Shown here: in pieces, positions 26,378 to 33,102 of the stretch | Layout: every line of letters begins with the position of its first letter | How positions within the stretch are numbered: position 1 is the stretch's first letter | DNA from: Bacilli bacterium | GTDB lineage: Bacteria > Bacillota_I > Bacilli_A > ML615J-28 > CAG-313 | Direction: 5' to 3' | NCBI GenBank assembly: GCA_017398545.1 | Contig: JAFQFT010000004.1 | Coordinates: 1 to 34,703 of the forward strand | Length of the DNA stretch: 34,703 nt | Position numbers and translations under genes: made by a program | Notes under the pieces: generated by a model | The model's database searches: none | The model's input: the letters and a program-made list of their open reading frames with translations, nothing else | Told to the model about the DNA's origin: nothing

Positions 26378-26996
26378 TGAATATTTAGAGTTTAAAACGT
26401 TATTAGAGAGCATTAAACAAAGTGGTAAAAAACCTACTTTATTACTTCATTCTTGTTGTGGACCATGTTCTAGTTATGTCCTTAACATGTTAAAAGAGTA
26501 TTTTAAGATTACAATTTTTTATTATAATCCTAATATTTATCCACATGAAGAATTTATAAAAAGATATAATGTTCAAGTTGATTTAATTAAAAAAATGAAT
26601 CTTAACATTGATGTTATCATGATTGATGAAGATTATAGTGTGTATTTAGATGCAGTAAAGGGATATAGTGATTTAAAAGAAGGTAGTATGAGATGCTATA
26701 GGTGTTATGAATTTAGAATTAAGAAATTAAGTGAATATGCCTCAATGAAAGGGTTTGATTATTATTCTACAGTTATGAGTGTTAGCCCATATAAAAGTAG
26801 TAAATGGATTAATGAATTAGGAATTATTTATCAAGATAAAGCATTGTTTTTATATTCTAATTATAAAAAAGAAAATGGATATAAAGAATCTATTAAATTA
26901 TCTAAACTATATGATTTATATAGACAAGACTGGTGTGGATGCGAATTTTCATTAAAAGAGCACGAAGAAAGAATAAATAATAAAATAAGCGAATAA
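26370..26996 (+). CDS. queH: Epoxyqueuosine reductase QueH
   Basis: QueH reduces epoxyqueuosine to queuosine in the wobble base of tRNAs; it is the iron-sulfur alternative to QueG. The 208-residue protein has the family's Cys pattern: Cys29, Cys30 and Cys33 in SCCGPC, Cys109 and Cys112 in MRCYRCYE, and Cys189 and Cys191 in DWCGC, with the sequence YRQDW before the last pair. It probably starts at ATG 26370, overlapping the HAD gene. The window contains no other queuosine genes, so precursors may be made elsewhere or imported. Confidence 0.92.
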   Translation: MNNEYLEFKTLLESIKQSGKKPTLLLHSCCGPCSSYVLNMLKEYFKITIFYYNPNIYPHEEFIKRYNVQVDLIKKMNLNIDVIMIDEDYSVYLDAVKGYSDLKEGSMRCYRCYEFRIKKLSEYASMKGFDYYSTVMSVSPYKSSKWINELGIIYQDKALFLYSNYKKENGYKESIKLSKLYDLYRQDWCGCEFSLKEHEERINNKISE

Positions 26997-27012
26997 AAAT
27001 CGCTTATTTTTT
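26982..27012 (+). terminator. Terminator of queH
   Basis: A 10-bp stem (26982-26991 with 27001-27010) is followed by T residues. The stem includes the end of the queH reading frame. Confidence 0.9.
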
Positions 27013-27020
27013 AAATATAA

Positions 27021-27075
27021 CCGCAAATCTTTTTAATAAAATACCACAAATCCTTTTAATAGAGCACCACAAAAT
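27021..27075 (+). repeat. Three direct repeats with 23-bp period upstream of secA
   Basis: CCGCAAATC (27021), CCACAAATC (27044) and CCACAAAAT (27067) start exactly 23 bp apart. The first two are followed by TTTTTAATA or CTTTTAATA. They lie between the queH terminator and the secA promoter, about 40-95 bp upstream of its -35. Confidence 0.6.
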
Positions 27076-27115
27076 ACTTAAATTAAATCAAAATGGTTTA
27101 TTTAAACATTATTAC

Positions 27116-27144
27116 TTGAAAAATAAGTTAATTTATGGTAAAAT
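27116..27144 (+). promoter_or_regulatory. secA promoter
   Basis: TTGAAA (27116-27121) and TAAAAT (27139-27144) have 17-bp spacing, with TGG just before the -10. Confidence 0.85.
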
Positions 27145-27172
27145 AAATAAAGATAAAAAATGAGGTGACTTT

Positions 27173-29845
27173 ATGTTTAAAGGATTAAAAAAATTATTTG
27201 ACCCATCATATAAAGAATTAACAAGATGTGAAAAGATTGCTGATAACGTTATTGCTCTTGCTGATACTTATAAAGCAATGAGTGAAGAAGAACTTAAAAA
27301 TCAAACTAATATTTTTAAAGAACGTCTTGCAAATGGAGAATCTTTAGATGATATTATGGTTGAAGCTTTTGCTACTGCAAGAGAAGCATCTACAAGAGTA
27401 CTTGGGATGACTCCTTTTAGAGTGCAAATCATTGGTGCTGCTGCAATGCATTTTGGTAATATTGCGGAAATGAAAACAGGTGAAGGTAAAACACTTACTT
27501 CAGTTATGGTTGCATATTTAAATGCATTAACTGGTCGTGGTGTTCACATTGTTACAGTTAATGAATACTTAGCAACACGTGATGCTACTGAAATGGGTGA
27601 AGTTCATAAATATTTAGGACTTACAGTAGGCTTAAACTTAAGAGAATATAGTAGTGAAGAAAAACGTGCTCAATATGCATGTGATATTACATATTCTACA
27701 AATAATGAACTTGGATTTGACTATTTAAGAGACCATATGGTAGTTTATAAAGAAGATATGGTTCAACGTCCTGAATTATTCTTTGCTATTGTCGATGAAG
27801 TTGACTCAATCTTAGTCGATGAAGCAAGAACACCATTAATTATTTCTGGTGGTGCTAAACAAGGATATAATTTATATGAACAAGCTAATACATTCTGTAA
27901 AAGACTGACTGAAGATGTTGATTTTGAAATTGATGAAAAATCTAAACATGCGTCTTTAACTCCTGAAGGGATTGTTAAGGCTGAAGAACATTTCCATTTA
28001 GATAACTTATATGATATTAGTAATGTAGAATTATTGCATCGTATTAATAATGCATTAAGAGCTAATTTCATTATGAAAAATCAAGTAGACTATGTTGTTC
28101 AAGATGGTCAAATTATAATTGTTGACCCATTTACTGGACGTTTAATGCATGGTCGTCAATGGAGTGAAGGTCTTCATCAAGCTATTGAAGCAAAAGAAGG
28201 CGTTGAAATTAAGAAAGAAACTAGAACTCTTGCTACTATTACATTCCAAAATTACTTTAGAATGTATGCTAAACTTGCTGGTATGACAGGTACTGCTAAA
28301 ACTGAAGAAGAAGAATTTAGAGATATTTATAACATGCTAGTTGTTGAAATTCCTACTAACGTTCCTGTTATTAGAGTTGATGATCCTGATTTAATTTATT
28401 TTTCTGAAAAGGCTAAGTATGAAGCAATTTCTGAAGAAATTAAACGTCGTCATGAACTTGGTCAACCAATTCTAGTAGGTACTATTTCAATTGAAACATC
28501 TGAATTGTTATCTTCTATTTTAAAGAGAAAAGGTATTCCTCATAATGTTTTAAATGCTAAACAACACGCAAGAGAAGCAGATATTATTTCTCATGCAGGT
28601 GAAAAAGGTGCTGTTACTATTGCAACAAATATGGCTGGGCGTGGTACGGATATTAAACTTGGTGAAGGTGTTCGTGAACTTGGTGGTCTTGCAGTGCTTG
28701 GTACAGAACGTCATGAATCACGTCGTATTGATAATCAGTTAAGAGGTCGTTCTGGTCGTCAAGGTGACCCAGGATATAGTAGATTCTATTTATCAACAAA
28801 AGATGAATTGTTAATTCGTTTTGGTGGAGATAGACTAGAAAGAATGTTATTAATGATTACTGATAAAGATGCATCTGGTGAAATGGCTCCGATTGAATAT
28901 AAACCATTCTCTGGTGTAGTTGAAAGTGCTCAAAAGAAAATTGAAGGTCAAAACTATGATAGACGTAAGAGTGTTGTTGAATATGATGAAGTTTTAAGAA
29001 AACAACGTGAAGTTATTTATGGTCAAAGAAAAGATATTTTATTCTTAGATGATATTGAACCAACAGTTTTAAAAATGATTGAAAATGTTGCTTATCGTGA
29101 AGTTGCAAAATATGCAGACTTTAATGATCCTTCAAAAATTGATGCAATTCGTTTTATGAAAGAGTTTGTTATTAGATATTTTGATCAAGGTTATATTATG
29201 GTGCCATGTCCAAAATGTCAAAAAGTTCAACGTGTTCATGATGGTATTCCATCTCGTTGTACAAATCCTGAATGTCGTTTAGAATTTACAGTAACAAGAC
29301 GTAGAGATACTGAAGCACAAAAAGCAATTAAAAATACTATTTCAATTGATGAAATCGAAGGAAAGACTTTAGTAGAGGTTCAAGAATACATTTATAATGT
29401 ATTAAAAACAAATCTTGATTCTAAAAAAGCTGATGCAGATCCTAACAACTATAAAGAATTCTTAAAACGTAATTTATTAAGTGTTGTAGATAAACATTGG
29501 ATGGATCATATTGATCAAATGAGTACACTTCGTCAAAGCGTTTCTCTTCAATCATATGGTCAAGTAAATCCACTTCGTGAATATCAAGAAATTGGTTTTG
29601 AAATGTTTAGTAAGATGATTGAATCAATTGAATCTGAAACTGTTGCACTTATTAACTGTAGATTTATTCCTGTTACAATGGGTGAACGTGAAAGAGTTGC
29701 TAAAATTGTAGGTACATCTGGTGGATCTAGTGATGATGATGGTAAGAGAAAGCCAGTTGTTAATAAAACTAAAAAAATAGGTCCTAATGAACCTTGTCCA
29801 TGTGGTTCAGGTCGTAAATATAAGCATTGTTGTGGACGTAAATAA
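27173..29845 (+). CDS. secA: Preprotein translocase ATPase SecA with an inserted Cys4 zinc-ribbon-like segment
   Basis: SecA drives proteins through the SecYEG channel. The 890-residue protein has Walker A (EMKTGEGKT), the DEAD-like box VDEVDSILVDEARTPLI (Asp208-Glu209-Val210-Asp211), the preprotein-binding and NBD2 regions (TNMAGRGTDIKL, RGRSGRQGDPG), and the C-terminal zinc-binding SEC-C motif CPCGSGRKYKHCCG. It is about 50 residues longer than Bacillus SecA. Part of the excess is a Cys4 segment, Cys679, Cys682, Cys696 and Cys701, where the helical wing domain is expected. GAGGTG (27162-27167) supports the start. prfB follows. Confidence 0.95.
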   Translation: MFKGLKKLFDPSYKELTRCEKIADNVIALADTYKAMSEEELKNQTNIFKERLANGESLDDIMVEAFATAREASTRVLGMTPFRVQIIGAAAMHFGNIAEMKTGEGKTLTSVMVAYLNALTGRGVHIVTVNEYLATRDATEMGEVHKYLGLTVGLNLREYSSEEKRAQYACDITYSTNNELGFDYLRDHMVVYKEDMVQRPELFFAIVDEVDSILVDEARTPLIISGGAKQGYNLYEQANTFCKRLTEDVDFEIDEKSKHASLTPEGIVKAEEHFHLDNLYDISNVELLHRINNALRANFIMKNQVDYVVQDGQIIIVDPFTGRLMHGRQWSEGLHQAIEAKEGVEIKKETRTLATITFQNYFRMYAKLAGMTGTAKTEEEEFRDIYNMLVVEIPTNVPVIRVDDPDLIYFSEKAKYEAISEEIKRRHELGQPILVGTISIETSELLSSILKRKGIPHNVLNAKQHAREADIISHAGEKGAVTIATNMAGRGTDIKLGEGVRELGGLAVLGTERHESRRIDNQLRGRSGRQGDPGYSRFYLSTKDELLIRFGGDRLERMLLMITDKDASGEMAPIEYKPFSGVVESAQKKIEGQNYDRRKSVVEYDEVLRKQREVIYGQRKDILFLDDIEPTVLKMIENVAYREVAKYADFNDPSKIDAIRFMKEFVIRYFDQGYIMVPCPKCQKVQRVHDGIPSRCTNPECRLEFTVTRRRDTEAQKAIKNTISIDEIEGKTLVEVQEYIYNVLKTNLDSKKADADPNNYKEFLKRNLLSVVDKHWMDHIDQMSTLRQSVSLQSYGQVNPLREYQEIGFEMFSKMIESIESETVALINCRFIPVTMGERERVAKIVGTSGGSSDDDGKRKPVVNKTKKIGPNEPCPCGSGRKYKHCCGRK

Positions 29846-29853
29846 TAAAAATA

Positions 29854-29883
29854 AAACAAGCTTAAGGAAACTTAAGCTTGTTT
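29854..29883 (+). terminator. Hairpin between secA and prfB
   Basis: A perfect 13-bp stem (29854-29866 with 29871-29883) is closed by a GAAA tetraloop, a very stable structure. Only three T residues follow, so it may reduce rather than stop transcription into prfB. I see no convincing prfB promoter after it. Confidence 0.65.
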
Positions 29884-29913
29884 AAATTATACTTTAATAA
29901 AAGAGGTTTTGAT

Positions 29914-31017
29914 ATGGAAAAATTTGAAATTGTTAAAGCAAAAGATGATTTTACTAAAAGACTAAACGCGATAAAAAAAGTAATTGACTATGATAATTTA
30001 AAGGTAAAGATTAAAGAATTAGAAGGTAAAATGCTTGCAGATGATTTCTGAAGTGATCAAGCAAATGCTTCTAAAATTATTAATGAGTGTAATGAATTAA
30101 AAGATAATTTAAATACTTATGAAAAATTAGTTAATAATTTAGAAGAAATTGCATTAGTTTTAGATCTTGATGATGAAGAATTATATTTATTAGTTGAAGA
30201 AAATATTAATAATTTAGAAAAAGCTTTAAAAACTTTTGAAAATGAGCTATTATTAGATGGTGAATTCGATAAGAAAAATGCTATTATTGAACTTCATCCT
30301 GGTGCTGGTGGAACAGAGAGCCAGGATTGGGCTTTAATGCTGTATCGTATGTATAAACGATATGCTGAACGTCATAACTTTAAGTTTGAATTAATTGATT
30401 ATCAAGAAGGTAATGAAGCAGGTATTAAGAGTGTTACTTTTAGTATGAATGGTCGTCATGCGTACGGAATGTTAAAAGGAGAAAGTGGAGTACATAGATT
30501 GGTTAGGATTTCTCCATTTGATTCGGCGTCACGTCGACATACATCGTTTGTTTCTTGTACTGTTATTCCAGATATTGATGAAGCTATTGAAATTGACATT
30601 AAAGATGAAGATTTAAGAATTGATACTTATCGTGCAAGTGGTGCTGGTGGACAACATATAAATAAAACTGATTCCGCAGTTCGTATTACACATTTACCTA
30701 CTGGTATTGTTGTTTGTTCTCAAAGTCAAAGAAGTCAAATTCAAAACCGTGAAAAGGCTATGCAAGTATTAAAATCTAGACTTTATCAAAAAGAACATGA
30801 ATCACTTGAACAAAAGAAAAAAGAAGCTGCTGGTGAAATGATGGAAAATGGTTGGGGTAGTCAAATTAGAAGTTATATTTTACATCCATATTCATTGGTA
30901 AAAGATCATAGAACAAATGTTGAAAGTAATCAACCACAAGTAGTATTAGATGGTGATTTAGATGAGTTTTTAATTACTTATTTACAATGGCTGAAAAAAG
31001 GTGATGAAAATGTTTAA
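29914..31017 (+). CDS. prfB: Peptide chain release factor 2, interrupted by one in-frame TGA at a conserved Trp codon
   Basis: RF2 ends translation at UGA and UAA. The frame from ATG 29914 (AAGAGG at 29900-29905) to TAA 31017 encodes 367 residues, the usual size, with SPF at 200-202 (stop-codon recognition), GGQ at 245-247 (catalysis) and FELIDYQEGNEAGIKSV. One codon, TGA at 30049-30051 (codon 46), interrupts it. The surroundings LADDF-TGA-SDQANAS match the family's D-[FV]-W-N-[DE] motif, so it stands where Trp belongs. Both sides are homologous in the same frame, so no frameshift is involved. The usual frameshift site near codon 25 is absent; ATT GAC TAT is read in frame there. The other Trp codons of the gene are TGG. 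RF2 is probably functional if TGA is read as Trp. Confidence 0.93.
30049..30051 (+). promoter_or_regulatory. prfB: In-frame TGA, candidate read-through control site in prfB
   Basis: The codon TGA replaces TGG at the conserved Trp of RF2. RF2 itself recognises TGA, so high RF2 would stop its own synthesis here and low RF2 would allow decoding as Trp by a near-cognate tRNA. This logic equals that of the classical frameshift, but the site and mechanism differ. A reassigned TGA=Trp code or a sequencing error are the alternatives. Confidence 0.5.
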
Positions 31018-31933
31018 AAATATGAATAAAAAACTTAAAAATTTTATTTTTATAAATATTGGGGTAATGGGACTTGCGCTTTCATTTAGTTTCTTTTTAT
31101 CACCATTTGGTCTTGTTACCGGTGGAATAGGTGGTATTGCGATAAATGTAATTAATATTTTAGAAAGATTTAATATTGAAATTAGTGAAGCTTATCATAC
31201 AATAATTGAATCAATTATTATGATGGGAATTAATATACTTTTACTATTTCTTTCACTATTTTTAATAGGAAAAGAATTTTTCTTTAAAACTCTTTATTGT
31301 GCTATTGCATATCCAATTTATACATTTTTATTTGGTGAACTTGCAACACTTGTAAAGTTTACTGAACTATTACCGATTAATGCATCTGATATTGGTGGAA
31401 TGCTTATAATTGTTTTATTTTCAGCACTTCTTAGTGGTGTTAGTATTGGTATTGCAATAAAATATGGTGCTTCAACTGGTGGTATTGATATAATTGAAAA
31501 GATTATGTTAAAGTATTTTAATGTTCCTTATTCTGTAACTTTATTTGTATGTGATGGTATTACTATTGTTACCGCAAGTATTCTATCAACTAATTTATTA
31601 CCTATATGTTATGGTGCTATTTATATGTGGCTAATGGGTAAATTAATTGATTCTGTGGTATTTGGTGGTTTTAGAAGTTATAGTGTGTCTATTATCACAT
31701 CTAAACCAGATATAATTAAAACTTTTATTTTAGAAAATGTAAATCGTGGTTTAACTATAGTTGAAGCAGAAGGTGGTTATACTGGTAAAGATTTAAAAAT
31801 GATTATTTGTGTTATGACAAGTAGTGAAGTAAGTTTAGTAAGAGGTAATATTAAAAATCTTGATGATAATGCTTTTATGTATATATCACAAACTTCAGAA
31901 GTAAGTGGGATAGGTTTTACTAAGGAAAGGTAG
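31010..31933 (+). CDS. YitT-family membrane protein (DUF161/DUF2179)
   Basis: The 307-residue protein has several transmembrane helices with the family hallmarks SPFGLVTGGIGGIAIN and GASTGGIDIIEKIM, and a C-terminal cytoplasmic DUF2179 domain (VEAEGGYTGKDLKMIICVMT). The function of the family is not established. The ATG at 31010 overlaps the prfB end by 8 bp; AAAGGTGA (30997-31004) lies just before it, so coupled expression with prfB is likely. Confidence 0.9.
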   Translation: MFKNMNKKLKNFIFINIGVMGLALSFSFFLSPFGLVTGGIGGIAINVINILERFNIEISEAYHTIIESIIMMGINILLLFLSLFLIGKEFFFKTLYCAIAYPIYTFLFGELATLVKFTELLPINASDIGGMLIIVLFSALLSGVSIGIAIKYGASTGGIDIIEKIMLKYFNVPYSVTLFVCDGITIVTASILSTNLLPICYGAIYMWLMGKLIDSVVFGGFRSYSVSIITSKPDIIKTFILENVNRGLTIVEAEGGYTGKDLKMIICVMTSSEVSLVRGNIKNLDDNAFMYISQTSEVSGIGFTKER

Positions 31934-31938
31934 ATATA

Positions 31939-32715
31939 GTGGAAAAAAGTGAAAAATTAGTTTGGATAAAAAAGGTTGTTTCAAAAGGTAAAAAGTATTT
32001 AGTATATATTAACGATGAAGAAGAAGCTATTACTTTTACTGAAGATCAACTTGTTAATAATCGTATAATAAAAGGGACATCTTTTTATGAAAAAGATTGG
32101 AAAAAGATTATTAAGTCTTTAGATGAAGGAATATTACTTGATAAAGCGCTAAAATATATAGATTATAAACCAAGAACTGAAAAAGAAGTAATAGATTATT
32201 TAGAAGAACATAACGCTACACCAACAAATATTAAAAATATTTTAAAAAAATTAAAAGAGATTAATTTTATTGATGATGATAGATATGCTCGTATTTTTAT
32301 TGAAGAAGAGATTCGTCACGAGAAAGGTCCTAACGCAATTAAACATGTGTTATTAACTAAAGGCATTCAAGAGGATATAATTATTAAATATTTAAGTGAA
32401 TATAGTGATGAATTACTATTTGATAATGCTCTTGATATGGGAAGAAAAACACTTAAAACAGTTGTTGGATTACCTGTTAGTAAACAAAAAGAATCTGTAT
32501 ATACAAGGCTTTATAGAATGGGATATGATTATAGTATCATAAATCAAGTCTTAAGTATGTTAGAATATTCAAGTCTTGACTTTAAAAAGTTAGAAAAAGA
32601 TTATTTAAAAATTAAAGAAAAAGAAATTGATAGTAACAAAATTATTCAAAAATTGCTTACTAAAGGATATAATTATAGTGATATTAAAAAGGTAATTAGT
32701 GATTTAGAATCATAA
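31939..32715 (+). CDS. recX: Regulatory protein RecX
   Basis: RecX modulates RecA filaments. The 258-residue protein has the RecX helical repeats: RTEKEVIDYLEEH, the conserved INFIDDDRYARIFIEEEIRH, and the later ESVYTRLYRMGYDYSIINQV segment. The start is GTG at 31939, supported by AAGGAAAGG (31922-31930) and by lack of a nearer ATG. It follows the YitT gene by 5 bp. The end of the gene lies within a terminator hairpin (32686-32728). Confidence 0.92.
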   Translation: MEKSEKLVWIKKVVSKGKKYLVYINDEEEAITFTEDQLVNNRIIKGTSFYEKDWKKIIKSLDEGILLDKALKYIDYKPRTEKEVIDYLEEHNATPTNIKNILKKLKEINFIDDDRYARIFIEEEIRHEKGPNAIKHVLLTKGIQEDIIIKYLSEYSDELLFDNALDMGRKTLKTVVGLPVSKQKESVYTRLYRMGYDYSIINQVLSMLEYSSLDFKKLEKDYLKIKEKEIDSNKIIQKLLTKGYNYSDIKKVISDLES

Positions 32716-32728
32716 ATTACCTTTTTTT
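32686..32728 (+). terminator. Terminator of recX
   Basis: A 12-bp stem (32686-32697 with 32715-32726) encloses the last recX codons in a 17-base loop and runs into a run of seven T residues (32722-32728). Confidence 0.8.
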
Positions 32729-32755
32729 CTCATATTCTTTTGTGGGAGTGATAAC

Positions 32756-32881
32756 TTGAAACCAAAAAGAAAACCACAAGGTTTAAGAGACAGTTCTTTA
32801 ATAGTTAATGAAAGAAATGTTGAACAAAATATTAAAATTGAAATTGCTAAAGAAATCAAACCAACAAAGCCAAAAAAATAA
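32756..32881 (+). CDS. Very small Lys-rich protein, hypothetical
   Basis: A TTG-started ORF of 41 codons encodes a basic peptide (KPKRKPQGLRDS at its start, EIKPTKPKK at its end). GGGAG (32744-32748) lies 7 bp before the TTG. It begins directly after the recX terminator without a visible promoter and ends just before the FMN-riboswitch promoter. I recognise no family. The Shine-Dalgarno site and Lys-Pro composition make it plausible, not certain. Confidence 0.45.
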   Translation: MKPKRKPQGLRDSSLIVNERNVEQNIKIEIAKEIKPTKPKK

Positions 32882-32889
32882 ACCATATG

Positions 32890-32919
32890 TTGGTATTTTT
32901 AAATGTATTAGTGTATAAT
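32890..32919 (+). promoter_or_regulatory. Promoter of the FMN riboswitch transcript
   Basis: TTGGTA (32890-32895) and TATAAT (32914-32919) are 18 bp apart. Transcription would start near 32926, at the edge of the aptamer. Confidence 0.75.
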
Positions 32920-32927
32920 AATAATAT

Positions 32928-33035
32928 ATCTTCAAGGCAGGGTGAAATTCCCGACCGGTGGTTATAGTCCACAAGCTTATTGCATGATTTGGTGAAATTC
33001 CAAAACCGATAGTAAAGTCTAGATGAAAGAAGTAA
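32928..33035 (+). ncRNA. FMN riboswitch (RFN element)
   Basis: The conserved RFN pieces appear in order: ATCTTCAAGGCAGGGTGAAA, TTCCCGACCGGTGGT, AGTCCACAAGC, GATTTGGTGAAATTCC, AAAACCGATAGT and AAAGTCTAGATGAAAGAAG. This RNA binds FMN. With the terminator at 33059-33088 it should reduce transcription of the downstream riboflavin transporter gene when FMN is plentiful. Confidence 0.97.
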
Positions 33036-33058
33036 AAGTATTTGCTTTTAGATTTTTT

Positions 33059-33088
33059 AAGTCGCCTAAAGATATAGGTGACTTTTTT
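33059..33088 (+). terminator. FMN-controlled terminator
   Basis: A 10-bp stem (33059-33068 with 33075-33084, one G-U pair) is followed by T residues to 33088. It is the expression platform between the riboswitch and the start at 33103. Confidence 0.9.
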
Positions 33089-33102
33089 ATATTGGAGGAC
33101 GT

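Noticed and set aside
27021..27075. CRISPR array in the secA upstream gap
   Set aside because: The units are about 9 bp conserved with a 23-bp step and only three copies; no cas genes are near.
30049..30051. TGA in prfB as a selenocysteine codon or as the classical +1 frameshift site
   Set aside because: The family has Trp here, not Cys or Sec, and I see no SECIS-like stem. The frame before and after the TGA is the same, so no shift is needed; the +1 frame downstream does not resemble RF2.
30337..31017. prfB as a short gene starting at 30337
   Set aside because: The frame upstream to 29914 is clearly RF2 (matching codons before and after TGA 30049), with a ribosome-binding site at 29900-29905. 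The short version would lack the N-terminal domain.
29914..31017. prfB as a decayed pseudogene
   Set aside because: Apart from the single TGA the gene is full length with SPF and GGQ intact and no other stop or frameshift; loss of RF2 would be expected to leave more damage.
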